Positions 37,234 to 45,891 of a stretch of DNA of 64,000 nt are shown piece after piece. The stretch's first letter is position 1; each line of letters starts with the position of its first letter. The stretch is from Moraxella ovis. GTDB taxonomy: Bacteria; Pseudomonadota; Gammaproteobacteria; Pseudomonadales; Moraxellaceae. The stretch covers positions 2,108,001 to 2,172,000 of the forward strand of contig NZ_UGPW01000001.1 in NCBI RefSeq assembly GCF_900453105.1, given 5' to 3'. Under the pieces are notes generated by a model. It was not told where the DNA came from. It made no database searches and worked only from the letters and a program-made list of their open reading frames with translations. A program made the translations under genes and the position numbers.

Positions 37234-37337
37234 GCTGAATTCTCCCTGTGGGCTGTAAATTTATTTTCTATGTTTAAACCATCTATTTTAACCGTTATTG
37301 TCAAAAAAAGCGAACATAACACACATTTTGTGATAAT

Positions 37338-37691
37338 TTAGTCCGAAACGCTTAGTCGATGGCGATTTTTGTCAAGCGTCGCCTGCCCGATGCCTTTGAC
37401 TTGCATCAGCTCATCCACGTGACGGAATCGTCCTATTTGGGTGCGATGCTTGATGATGCGCTCTGCCGTATTCACCCCAATCCCCTGCAATGTCAAAAAA
37501 TCACTCGCGGTCGCCGTATTGATATTAATGCGTTCGCCAAGTTTCTTGGTATTTCTTTGCTCATTTTTCATCGCCTGATAAGCACTAACAGCATCAGCGT
37601 AGCAGCGATTGCCCACAGAATGCACTTGAGCGAAGCTCGGTAGCATCACCATCATCAATAGCAATATGGCACAGCTACTTATTTTCTGCAT
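37338..37691 (-). CDS. ComEA-like helix-hairpin-helix protein
   Basis: 117 residues from the ATG at 37691: a signal peptide (MQKISSCAILLLMMVMLPSF, then AQ) followed by a spacer and two helix-hairpin-helix motifs (ININTATASDFLTLQGIGVN and VDELMQVKGIGQATLDKNRH). This is the architecture of short Gram-negative ComEA proteins, which bind incoming DNA in the periplasm during transformation. The start overlaps the mazG stop. An in-frame ATG at 37742 would hide the signal sequence inside mazG and is not preferred. Confidence 0.82.
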   Translation of the reverse strand: MQKISSCAILLLMMVMLPSFAQVHSVGNRCYADAVSAYQAMKNEQRNTKKLGERININTATASDFLTLQGIGVNTAERIIKHRTQIGRFRHVDELMQVKGIGQATLDKNRHRLSVSD

Positions 37692-38502
37692 CTTTTGCCA
37701 TATCCCAATAGTTATCCATCTCTGCCAAATCACTCTGTTCAAAGGTTTTGCCCTGCTCCATCAGCGACTTTTCCACAAAAGCAAATCGGCGTTTAAATTT
37801 GGCATTGGTATTTTGCAAAGCCATCTCAGCATCAATGTCCAAATGCCGAGCAAGGTTGGTCAAGACAAACAGCACATCGCCAAGCTCGCCTGCAATGTTG
37901 TCTTTTTGAGTTTTATCCAATTTATCTGTTTTATACTTAAAATCAGGCGTGGGTAATTCTGCTTGTAATTCGCCAAGCTCCTCTTGGAGCTTCTCCAACA
38001 CACCGCCTAAATTATCCCAATCAAAACCAACCTTACTCGCCTGTTTTTGTAAGTTTTGGGCGGTCATTAACGCCGTACCTGCCTTGACATCGGATAATAG
38101 GCGTTTTGGGCGGTTTTGATTTTCAATCTCTTTAATCTCATCCCAACGGCGTTTGACGTCTTCGTCTGTTTTTAGATTTTCTTTGTCAAACACATGGGGA
38201 TGTCTGCGGATGAGTTTTTCTTGTAAGGTATAAATCACGTCCGCCATATCAAACCGCCCTTGCTCGGCATACAGATGGGCATGAAAGACAATTTGCAAAA
38301 GCACATCACCAAGCTCTCCTTTGATGTCATCGGTGGCAAGGGGGCTTTTGTCGTCGCTTGCAATGGCTTCAATGAGTTCAAAAACTTCTTCGATGGCGTA
38401 TTTTTGTAGGCTGTCGTTAGTTTGTTTGGCGTCCCACGGGCAATCGGTGCGAAGGCGTGCCATGAGTGCTAACAGGTCAGAGAATTGATTGGTTGGAGTC
38501 AT
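37675..38502 (-). CDS. mazG: Nucleoside triphosphate pyrophosphohydrolase MazG
   Basis: House-cleaning all-alpha NTP pyrophosphatase, 275 residues with two MazG repeats. The first repeat carries LRTDCPWDAKQTNDSLQKYA, then EEVFELIEAI (E-E-x-x-E metal site) and GELGDVLLQIVFHAHLYAEQ. The second has LQEELGELQAELP and GELGDVLFVLTNLARHLDID. The family signature KRRWDEIK follows HPHVF. It is upstream of, and overlaps, the ComEA-like gene. Confidence 0.95.
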   Translation of the reverse strand: MTPTNQFSDLLALMARLRTDCPWDAKQTNDSLQKYAIEEVFELIEAIASDDKSPLATDDIKGELGDVLLQIVFHAHLYAEQGRFDMADVIYTLQEKLIRRHPHVFDKENLKTDEDVKRRWDEIKEIENQNRPKRLLSDVKAGTALMTAQNLQKQASKVGFDWDNLGGVLEKLQEELGELQAELPTPDFKYKTDKLDKTQKDNIAGELGDVLFVLTNLARHLDIDAEMALQNTNAKFKRRFAFVEKSLMEQGKTFEQSDLAEMDNYWDMAKDAENK

Positions 38503-38520
38503 GATTATTATCCAAAAATA

Positions 38521-38547
38521 AACCCCATTATACTAGATAATGGGGTT
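38521..38547 (-). terminator. Terminator between cysK and mazG
   Basis: Arms AACCCCATTA (38521-38530) and TAATGGGGTT (38538-38547), perfectly paired. On the minus strand it is followed by TATTTTTGG, so it ends cysK transcription before mazG. Confidence 0.8.
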
Positions 38548-38569
38548 TTCCACATCGATTTTAGGCGGG

Positions 38570-39499
38570 TTACTGAGCCAAATCTTCAAACAAGGCTGTA
38601 GATAAATAACGCTCGCCCGATGACGGAATCACCACCACGATGAGCTTGCCAGCATTCTCAGGACGGCTTGCCACTTGCAGGGCTGACCATACCGCCGCCC
38701 CTGCACTGATGCCCACGAGTAGACCTTCTTTTTCTGCCATTTGGCGAGCGGTAGCAAAGGCGGATTCGGTGGCAACCGTGATGACTTCGTTATAAATGCC
38801 TGTATTTAAAATGCTCGGCACAAAACCAGGGGCAAGCCCTTGCAATTTATGAGCTCCTTTTTCGCCACCGCTAAACACAGGCGAATCAGACGGCTCTACC
38901 GCCACGATTTGTACGCTGTCTTTTTTGGCTTTTAACACTTCGCCCACGCCTGTAATCGTACCGCCCGTGCCAATCCCTGCCACCACGATGTCCACTTGCC
39001 CGTCTGTGTCTCTCCAGATTTCTAGGGCGGTGGTTTCACGGTGGATTTTTGGGTTGGCTAGGTTGTCAAATTGGCGTGGCATGAAATAGCCGTCTTGACT
39101 GGCAAGTTCGTTCGCCTTGGCAATCGCCCCGCCCATACCTTCTGATGCAGGAGTTAATACAAGCTCTGCCCCATACGCACGCAGCAGAGCACGGCGTTCT
39201 AAGCTCATGCTCTCGGGCATGGTGATGACAAGTTTATAACCCTTGGACGCACACACCATGGCAAGCCCAATGCCTGTATTACCCGATGTCGCTTCCACGA
39301 TAACGGTGTCGTTATTGATAAGCCCGTCTTTTTCGGCTTCATTTATCATGGATAGGGCAATGCGGTCTTTGACCGAGCTTGCGGGGTTAAAATACTCTAG
39401 CTTTGCCACGACACGAGCAGGCAAGCCTTCTGTTAGGCGGTTCAATTCTACCAAGGGTGTGTTACCGATCAGGTCGGTGATGTTTTTGGCAATGTTCAT
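38570..39499 (-). CDS. cysK: Cysteine synthase A (O-acetylserine sulfhydrylase)
   Basis: PLP enzyme making cysteine from O-acetylserine and sulfide; 309 residues. The PLP lysine is K44 in [12 protein letters not shown]; substrate loop [13 protein letters not shown]; phosphate-binding [17 protein letters not shown]-terminal [12 protein letters not shown] with [14 protein letters not shown]. The length and motifs favour CysK over CysM. Monocistronic, divergent from cpsG. Confidence 0.94.
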   Translation of the reverse strand: MNIAKNITDLIGNTPLVELNRLTEGLPARVVAKLEYFNPASSVKDRIALSMINEAEKDGLINNDTVIVEATSGNTGIGLAMVCASKGYKLVITMPESMSLERRALLRAYGAELVLTPASEGMGGAIAKANELASQDGYFMPRQFDNLANPKIHRETTALEIWRDTDGQVDIVVAGIGTGGTITGVGEVLKAKKDSVQIVAVEPSDSPVFSGGEKGAHKLQGLAPGFVPSILNTGIYNEVITVATESAFATARQMAEKEGLLVGISAGAAVWSALQVASRPENAGKLIVVVIPSSGERYLSTALFEDLAQ

Positions 39500-39553
39500 A
39501 AAATTTCCCTTGTTAAAGGTTGTCGGTTTAAAATGTTACACGGTTAGCATACC

Positions 39554-39571
39554 AAATTTTTATAAAAATTT
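39554..39571. promoter_or_regulatory. Perfect 18-bp AT palindrome between cysK and cpsG
   Basis: AAATTTTTATAAAAATTT is its own reverse complement. It lies 55 bases upstream of cysK and 114 bases upstream of cpsG. It may be an operator or simply overlap a -10 element; no regulator can be named. Confidence 0.4.
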
Positions 39572-39684
39572 ATAGGTAAAAAATGTTAAGCCTTATTCTA
39601 TTTTGGCATTTAAATAATTTCACAATATCCACGGCTAAATCATGATAAAATTAAGCTGTTTCATGCTCATATTTAGGATAATTT

Positions 39685-41094
39685 ATGACCGCTTTTAACC
39701 CCATCACCATCTCTTGCTTTAAAGCCTATGACGTGCGTGGCGAACTTGATGTTAATTTGGACAACGCCATCGCCTACCGTATCGGACGAGCGTTCGCCCA
39801 ATATCTTAATGACGGCAAAGAAAATCCCGTCATCGTGGTCGGCTCGGACATCCGTCCGTCTAGTGAGAGCCTAAAACAATCCGCCATTGACGGCATCACG
39901 GACGCTGGTGTGGACGTGATTGATTTGGGGATGGTTGGCACCGAAGAAGTGTATTTTGCCACAAGCCATTACAATGCCATCGGTGGCATTGAAGTTACCG
40001 CAAGCCACAACCCCATCAACTATAACGGCTTAAAAATGGTGCGTGAAAGCTCTCGCCCCATCAGTGGCGATACGGGCTTGGCGGACATTCGTGCCATTGC
40101 CGAGCGTGGCGAATTTGTGGTGGCAGACAAAGGCAGGGTTACCCTAAACACCGACAAAACCGCCTATATTGACAAGCTCATGAGCTTTACCAACACCACT
40201 AAATTCACCCCCAAAAAAATCGTGGTAAACAGTGGCAACGGTTCGGCAGGGCCTGTGGTTGATGAGCTTGAAAAACGCTTGGGTGATAAGATTGAGCTTA
40301 TCAAAGTTCATCACACCCCAGACGGCTCATTCCCCAACGGCATTCCCAACCCCATGATTATCACCAACCAAAAAGCGACATCGGAGGCGGTCATCGCTCA
40401 TGGGGCGGATTTTGGTGTGGCGTTTGATGGCGATTTTGACCGTTGCTTTTTGTTTGATGAAAAAGGGAGATTTATTGAAGGCTCATACATCGTGGGCATG
40501 CTTGCCGAAGTGTTTTTGAAAAAACATCAAGGCGAGAGCATCGTCTATGACCCCCGAGTGATTTATAACACCGAGAACGTCATCGCCCAAAATGGCGGTA
40601 CACCTGCCATCAGTAAATCAGGACATTCGTTCATCAAGCAAGTCATGCGTGAGACGGGGGCGATTTATGGCGGGGAAATGTCGGCTCATCATTACTTCCG
40701 TGATTTTGCCTATTGTGATAGTGGCATGATTGTGTGGCTACTGGTGATTGAGCTGTTATCAGTAACAGGTAAAACTTTATCCGAGCTTGTAAACGGCTAT
40801 GTCAATGATTTTCCAAGTTCAGGCGAGCTAAATTTTCGCTTGGGACAAAAAACCGCCAGCGAAATCGGCGAGCTGTTAGAGCAAAAATACCATTCATCAA
40901 ATCCTACCAAAAACACCCTAGATGGACTCAGCCTAGATTTTGGCAACTGGCGATTTAATCTACGCTCATCCAACACCGAGCCACTCATTCGCCTAAACAT
41001 TGAAACCAAAGGCGATAAAGAGCTATTAAAAGAGCGAACCGATGAAATTTTGACAATACTAGATGAATGCGGTGCGGTGAGCGCCAATCACTAA
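39685..41094 (+). CDS. cpsG: Phosphomannomutase/phosphoglucomutase
   Basis: Alpha-D-phosphohexomutase interconverting hexose 1- and 6-phosphates for LPS, capsule or exopolysaccharide precursors; 469 residues. Start block SCFKAYDVRGELDVNLDNAI; phosphoserine in TASHNPINYNGLKMV (Ser107); metal loop DGDFDRCFLFDE; sugar-binding GGEMSAHHYFRDF; phosphate-binding SSNTEPLIRLNIE. The resemblance is to enterobacterial CpsG/ManB, though AlgC-type dual activity is possible. Its stop overlaps the convergent LysR gene's stop by two bases. Confidence 0.93.
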   Translation: MTAFNPITISCFKAYDVRGELDVNLDNAIAYRIGRAFAQYLNDGKENPVIVVGSDIRPSSESLKQSAIDGITDAGVDVIDLGMVGTEEVYFATSHYNAIGGIEVTASHNPINYNGLKMVRESSRPISGDTGLADIRAIAERGEFVVADKGRVTLNTDKTAYIDKLMSFTNTTKFTPKKIVVNSGNGSAGPVVDELEKRLGDKIELIKVHHTPDGSFPNGIPNPMIITNQKATSEAVIAHGADFGVAFDGDFDRCFLFDEKGRFIEGSYIVGMLAEVFLKKHQGESIVYDPRVIYNTENVIAQNGGTPAISKSGHSFIKQVMRETGAIYGGEMSAHHYFRDFAYCDSGMIVWLLVIELLSVTGKTLSELVNGYVNDFPSSGELNFRLGQKTASEIGELLEQKYHSSNPTKNTLDGLSLDFGNWRFNLRSSNTEPLIRLNIETKGDKELLKERTDEILTILDECGAVSANH

Positions 41095-42050
41095 GCCACG
41101 AAAAGACCCATAGTATTGGGTCTTTTTTGTAAATAGGATTTAACCCATTTGACAAAACTATCCACCATGGGTGAGATGTCTTGATTGGCGTGCACGATGT
41201 AATAGGCTCGATGACTGTCCAAAGTTTTATCGGATATAATAATGAGCTGTCTTGATTGCAGCTCCTGCTCGATGAGCATCTTGGGGATCAGTGCCATACC
41301 CATTCCTTGTGCTGCTGCCACTGCCAACATCGAGAACAGCTCATATCGCTGCCCACTAAAAGGACTATAATGATCGATATGATTCGCCAAGAACCATTCC
41401 TGCCAGATGGTCGGTCTGGTCGTCTGCTGCAATAGAGGCATTTTGGACAGTTCATTATCCGCCAAGTCACATTCGCCATTCGCCGCTATCACCGACTCTC
41501 CAAAACGCTCGATCAGCAATTTAGGCGATGCCACCAGCACAAGCGACTCATCCATCAGATGATGCGCCTGCACCCCTGGCCATTGGCGAATCTGCTGCGG
41601 CGTGCCTGCAAAAATTGCCGCATCGAACATGTTCTCACTAAACAAAAAAGGCTTCGTGCTCGTCTCTAGATGCAGATTAATCTTGGGATGTCGCTCATTG
41701 AAGTCGTGTAACTTTGGCAAAAGCCAGCGGTTCGCGAACGTCGGCACCACGCCTAATTTTAGAACGCCGCCAAGGCCTTTATGATTCATCAAATCAACTG
41801 TTGATCGCTCAAGCCCTAGTAGATGCGAAGTGACACTCTTTAGATACATTCTGCCTGCTGTCGTCAGCTCCACGCCATGCCTGGTTCTGGCAAACAGCGC
41901 CACACCCAAGTATTCTTCTAGCTGCTTCACCTGTCTAGACACCGCACTTTGGGTCATGAATAGTGCCTGCGCCGCATGTGTGTGGCTGCCATGTTTGGCA
42001 ACTGCCTCAAAGCATAATAAGCTTTGCAAAGAAGGAATGGATCGCTTCAT
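41091..42050 (-). CDS. LysR-family regulator of the glutarate genes (GcdR-like)
   Basis: 319 residues from the ATG at 42050; the upstream in-frame start at 42101 adds residues unlike LysR N-termini. The N-terminal winged helix is IPSLQSLLCFEAVAKHGSHT, then HAAQALFMTQSAVSRQVKQL, GcvA-like. The effector domain follows. It is divergent from gcdH, a glutarate catabolic gene, and a perfect inverted repeat of 12-bp arms lies between them, so it very likely controls them. The last ten or so codons overlap the shared terminator hairpin. Confidence 0.88.
   Translation of the reverse strand: MKRSIPSLQSLLCFEAVAKHGSHTHAAQALFMTQSAVSRQVKQLEEYLGVALFARTRHGVELTTAGRMYLKSVTSHLLGLERSTVDLMNHKGLGGVLKLGVVPTFANRWLLPKLHDFNERHPKINLHLETSTKPFLFSENMFDAAIFAGTPQQIRQWPGVQAHHLMDESLVLVASPKLLIERFGESVIAANGECDLADNELSKMPLLQQTTRPTIWQEWFLANHIDHYSPFSGQRYELFSMLAVAAAQGMGMALIPKMLIEQELQSRQLIIISDKTLDSHRAYYIVHANQDISPMVDSFVKWVKSYLQKRPNTMGLFVA
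41101..41128. terminator. Terminator for cpsG inside the LysR gene's 3' end
   Basis: Arms AAAAGACCCA (41101-41110) and TGGGTCTTTT (41117-41126) with TTTTTT after. It starts 7 bases after the cpsG stop and lies within the last codons of the convergent LysR gene, where the minus strand reads through it as coding sequence (NTMGLF). Confidence 0.8.
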
Positions 42051-42110
42051 AAATTCGTCCGATGAATGATATGCCAAAAACACATACAAGAATATCTTCA
42101 ATGTCTAAAG

Positions 42111-42159
42111 ACCTAGTATTTATTTGTATTTTAGTCAAAATAATGGGTAAATACTAGGT
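42111..42159. promoter_or_regulatory. Inverted-repeat operator between the LysR regulator and gcdH
   Basis: Arms ACCTAGTATTTA (42111-42122) and TAAATACTAGGT (42148-42159) are perfect reverse complements with a 25-base spacer, about 37 bases centre to centre. The outer arm lies close to the regulator's own start and the inner arm is 52 bases upstream of the gcdH promoter. The length and symmetry suit a tetrameric LysR-type regulator. Confidence 0.65.
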
Positions 42160-42210
42160 TTTATCGTTTAAGATATGCATAAAAATCATATCTTGATGAA
42201 AATTACTCGT

Positions 42211-42239
42211 TTGAAATTTTTCGGTTTTCTCAATATTAT
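42211..42239 (+). promoter_or_regulatory. Sigma70-type promoter for gcdH
   Basis: TTGAAA (42211-42216), 17-base spacer, TATTAT (42234-42239). It lies 43 bases before the gcdH ATG, with AGGAGG-like CGGAGG just ahead of the start codon. Confidence 0.7.
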
Positions 42240-42281
42240 AAAACTTCCAATCTCATATTCATCAATGCATCGGAGGCACAC

Positions 42282-43484
42282 ATGGCTAGCACAAAGGTCA
42301 CATTCAACTGGGAAGATCCTTTCTTATTAGAAGCGCAACTCACCGAAGAAGAGCGAATGATTCAAAAAGTCGCGCACGATTACTGTCAATCAAAATTACA
42401 ACCCAGAGTCCTAGAACAGTTCCGCCACGAAAAAACCGACGAAAGCATATTTCGTGAGATGGGCGAGCTTGGGCTATTAGGCCCTACCATCGGCGAACAA
42501 TATGGCGGTGCAGGGCTAAATTATGTCAGCTATGGTCTGATCGCTCGTGAAATTGAACGCATAGATTCTGGCTATCGCTCTATGGCAAGCGTGCAAAGCT
42601 CTCTGGTCATGGTGCCTATTAATGAATTTGGCACCGAAGCACAAAAACAAAAATACCTACCAAAACTTGCCACAGGTGAATATATTGGCTGCTTTGGTCT
42701 GACCGAACCAGATCACGGCTCCGACCCTGGCAGCATGATCACACGCGCCAAAAAAGTCGATGGCGGCTACCGTCTAACAGGCTCAAAAATGTGGATCACC
42801 AACAGCCCGATCGCTGATGTGTTCGTCGTCTGGGCAAAGGAGGTCTCTGAGTCGGGTGCGGTAGGCGACATTCGCGGCTTCATCCTAGAAAAAGGATGGG
42901 AAGGTCTGTCTGCGCCTGCCATTCATGGCAAGGTTGGGCTGCGCGCCTCGATCACAGGCGAGATCGTGATGGACAATGTGTTTGTACCCGAAGAGAATGC
43001 TTTTCCTGACATTCGCGGCCTAAAAGGTCCATTTACCTGCCTTAACAGCGCTCGCTATGGTATCGCTTGGGGTGCGATGGGTGCGGCAGAATTCTGTTGG
43101 CACACCGCACGTCAATACACACTAGATCGCAAACAATTCGGTCGTCCTCTGGCTGCTAACCAGCTTATCCAAAAGAAACTGGCCGACATGCAAACCGAGA
43201 TTACCTTAGGACTACAGGTTGCGCTGCGCTTCGGGAGGATGAAAGATGAAGGCATCGCTGCGGTCGAAGGAACATCGCTTATCAAGCGCAATAACTGCAG
43301 CAAGGCATTAGACATCGCCCGAACAGCACGCGACATGATGGGTGGCAACGGCATCAGCGATGAATTTGGTGTGGCGCGCCACTTAGTGAACCTTGAGGTG
43401 GTGAATACCTACGAAGGCACGCATGACATCCACGCGCTCATTCTAGGGCGGGCACAGACGGGCATCGCTGCGTTCTGTAATTAG
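42282..43484 (+). CDS. gcdH: Glutaryl-CoA dehydrogenase
   Basis: FAD enzyme that oxidises and decarboxylates glutaryl-CoA to crotonyl-CoA in lysine, tryptophan and glutarate breakdown; 400 residues. Motifs: [78 protein letters not shown], and the catalytic glutamate E378 in [13 protein letters not shown]. The [10 protein letters not shown] block and the C-terminus distinguish this branch from general acyl-CoA dehydrogenases. A CoA-transferase gene follows 17 bases later. Confidence 0.92.
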   Translation: MASTKVTFNWEDPFLLEAQLTEEERMIQKVAHDYCQSKLQPRVLEQFRHEKTDESIFREMGELGLLGPTIGEQYGGAGLNYVSYGLIAREIERIDSGYRSMASVQSSLVMVPINEFGTEAQKQKYLPKLATGEYIGCFGLTEPDHGSDPGSMITRAKKVDGGYRLTGSKMWITNSPIADVFVVWAKEVSESGAVGDIRGFILEKGWEGLSAPAIHGKVGLRASITGEIVMDNVFVPEENAFPDIRGLKGPFTCLNSARYGIAWGAMGAAEFCWHTARQYTLDRKQFGRPLAANQLIQKKLADMQTEITLGLQVALRFGRMKDEGIAAVEGTSLIKRNNCSKALDIARTARDMMGGNGISDEFGVARHLVNLEVVNTYEGTHDIHALILGRAQTGIAAFCN

Positions 43485-43501
43485 TCAGCAAGGAGCTTGC
43501 C

Positions 43502-44734
43502 ATGCATGCATTACAAGGGATTAAAGTACTCGACCTAAGTCGGGTACTGGCAGGGCCGTGGTGCAGTCAGATTTTGGCAGATCTTGGTGCTGATGTCATT
43601 AAAGTGGAGCGCCCATGCTATGGTGATGATACTCGCACATGGGGGCCACCTTGGATGCCTGACAACCAAGGCAATCAGACCCGTGAATCAGGCTATTTTC
43701 AATGCACCAATCGAAATAAGCGCTCTATCGCCATCGACATCACCCACCCTCAAGGTCAGGCATTGATACATGACATCGTCAACGACGTGGATGTGGTCAT
43801 CGAAAACCACAAAGTCGACTCCCTCAAAAAATACAGCCTAGACTACGATTCATTGCGCCAAATTAACCCACAGCTTGTTTATTGCTCAATCACAGGCTTT
43901 GGGCAGGACGGTCCTAGAGCCGATGAGCCGGGTTATGATTTTATCATTCAGGGCATGTCGGGGCTAATGAGCGTGACCGGTGAGTCAGATGATGTGGCAG
44001 GCGGCGGCCCGCAGAAAGTCGGTGTGGCACTCGTGGACATCCAGACCGGGCTGTATGCCACGATCGCCATTCAGGCAGCACTGCTGGCACGGACTCACAC
44101 GCAGCAGGGTCAGCATATTGATATTTCTCTTCTGGATGTGCAGGTCGCCACCTTAGCCAATCAGGGCATGAATTATCTAAGCTCTGGCAATGTACCAAAA
44201 CGCATGGGTAACAAGCACCCTAACATCGTGCCCTATCAGACGTTCAAGGCAAAAGACAAATCATTCATCATCGCCTGTGGCAACGACAAGCAGTTCGTCG
44301 ATCTGTGTTTGGCGGTTGGATTGCCCGAGCTTGTTAGTACTGATAAATACCTTAAAAACCAAGATCGGGTTAAGCATCGAGATGAGCTGATTGAACAACT
44401 CTCAGCGCATTTTTTGACCCAAAATGCCGAACACTGGGTTGATCGCATTCATGCCGCCAAAGTCCCCGTCGGGTTGATTAATAATATCGAAGAGGCGCTT
44501 AATGAGCCGCAGATTCATCATCGGGGCATGGTGGTTAATATACCGCATAACCTCAATAAGGACTTTAAAACCATTGGGTCGCCCATTCGCCTGTCTGGCA
44601 CACCCGTGACTTATCGTCTTGCCCCGCCCCAGCTGGGTGAGCATACCTTTGAGGTGTTAGCTTCGTTTTGCAATCAGGATCAATTACATTCATTACAGGA
44701 ACAAGGCATCATCGAGAATCTACGCAAGGATTGA
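43502..44734 (+). CDS. CaiB/BaiF CoA-transferase, probable succinyl-CoA:glutarate CoA-transferase
   Basis: 410-residue family III CoA-transferase. Start VLDLSRVLAGPWCSQILADL, then GADVIKVERP, RNKRSIAIDITHPQGQAL, CSITGFGQDGPRADEPGYDF and the catalytic aspartate in VALVDIQTGLYATIAI near residue 180. Directly after gcdH the natural role is activation of glutarate to glutaryl-CoA, as in pseudomonad GcdG/GcoT and human SUGCT; that is inference from context plus family. The last gene segment runs to a TGA 60 bases before the TAXI lipoprotein start. Confidence 0.85.
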   Translation: MHALQGIKVLDLSRVLAGPWCSQILADLGADVIKVERPCYGDDTRTWGPPWMPDNQGNQTRESGYFQCTNRNKRSIAIDITHPQGQALIHDIVNDVDVVIENHKVDSLKKYSLDYDSLRQINPQLVYCSITGFGQDGPRADEPGYDFIIQGMSGLMSVTGESDDVAGGGPQKVGVALVDIQTGLYATIAIQAALLARTHTQQGQHIDISLLDVQVATLANQGMNYLSSGNVPKRMGNKHPNIVPYQTFKAKDKSFIIACGNDKQFVDLCLAVGLPELVSTDKYLKNQDRVKHRDELIEQLSAHFLTQNAEHWVDRIHAAKVPVGLINNIEEALNEPQIHHRGMVVNIPHNLNKDFKTIGSPIRLSGTPVTYRLAPPQLGEHTFEVLASFCNQDQLHSLQEQGIIENLRKD

Positions 44735-44794
44735 TGACAGCGTACTTTAAATGCTACAATGAAATCGCTTTATGAATTTTACAAGGAGTTAATC

Positions 44795-45790
44795 ATGAAA
44801 CTAATGACCAAACTTATCACCGTCGCTGTATTTGCCTGCTGCCTTGCTGCTTGCCAAGGCGAAAAAGGCGAATCCAACTCACAAACTGCCCAAAGCCAAA
44901 ACGCCGATCAATTGCAAACCAAGTTTTTGACCATCGGCACAGGTGGTGCATCTGGTCCATTCAACATCATCGGGACTTCACTCTCAGAATTATACGCCCA
45001 AAAGTTTGGCGTCAATTCAAAGACCCAAACCACAGGCGCATCTGTTGAGAATCTTAATTTGATCGATCAAAAGAAACTTGAGATGGCGTTCGTGATGAAC
45101 GACTCGCTCAATGATGCCGTGATGGGCGTGGGCAGCTTCCAGAAGAAAGTGGAAAATGTACGCTCAGTCGCAGCGCTATACCCGAACTACGTGCAGATCG
45201 TCGCATCCAGCAAAAGCAACATCAGCTCCATCGAAGACCTTCGTGGTAAGCGCATTGCTGTCGGTGCACACGGTTCAGGCGTGGAGCTGTCCACACGAAC
45301 GTTGCTTGAGGGCTTTGGGATTACTTATAAAGACATCAGACCTGATTATCTTGGCTTTGCTGAAGCGGCCGATGGGTTAAAATCAGGCAAATTGGATGCA
45401 GCATTTTTTACCAGTGGCATGCCCAATTCATCCTTGATGGAATTGCAGCAAGGCTTTGATCTAAAGCTCATCGCCATCCCTACCGATAAGCTGACCGAAG
45501 TCGCCAAAACCAAGACTTTCTTTGTGACTGAGACGATCCCCAAAGGCATGTACGGTAATGACGAGGACATACCAACAGCCGCCATCTTAAACACGCTCGT
45601 GGTGCGCAGCGACCTAAGTGACGATGACGTCTATACATTAACCAAGGCTTTATTTAAAAACCTAAACAAACTTCAAAACGCCCATCAGGCCGCCAACGGC
45701 ATTCAGGTTGAAAACGCACAGCAAAACCTCATCGCACCGCTACATCCTGGTGCACAGCGATACTATGATGAAGTGGCTGCAAACAAATAG
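44795..45790 (+). CDS. TAXI-family TRAP-type solute-binding lipoprotein
   Basis: 331 residues from the ATG at 44795 with AAGGAG at 44783-44788. The signal MKLMTKLITVAVFACCLAAC has a lipobox cysteine, unlike the soluble DctP type. The body begins FLTIGTGGASGPFNIIGTSL, the hallmark of TAXI receptors, with later LRGKRIAVGAHGSGVELSTR. TAXI receptors work with a fused TRAP membrane protein, but none is encoded here; a terminator follows. Position behind gcdH and the CoA-transferase suggests glutarate or a related dicarboxylate as ligand. Confidence 0.87.
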   Translation: MKLMTKLITVAVFACCLAACQGEKGESNSQTAQSQNADQLQTKFLTIGTGGASGPFNIIGTSLSELYAQKFGVNSKTQTTGASVENLNLIDQKKLEMAFVMNDSLNDAVMGVGSFQKKVENVRSVAALYPNYVQIVASSKSNISSIEDLRGKRIAVGAHGSGVELSTRTLLEGFGITYKDIRPDYLGFAEAADGLKSGKLDAAFFTSGMPNSSLMELQQGFDLKLIAIPTDKLTEVAKTKTFFVTETIPKGMYGNDEDIPTAAILNTLVVRSDLSDDDVYTLTKALFKNLNKLQNAHQAANGIQVENAQQNLIAPLHPGAQRYYDEVAANK

Positions 45791-45810
45791 CCCTAATTAA
45801 TCAAGAATTA

Positions 45811-45847
45811 AAAATGGCCACAAGGGCTACCCTGTGGTCATTTTGTT
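45811..45847 (+). terminator. Terminator of the glutarate operon
   Basis: Arms near AAATGGCCACAAGGG and CCCTGTGGTCATTT, imperfectly paired by one bulge and one wobble, followed by TTGTTT. It lies 21 bases beyond the TAXI gene's stop. Confidence 0.7.
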
Positions 45848-45891
45848 TAGCTGCGATAAAATTAAAATCCAAAATCAGATAACTTTTGGCA

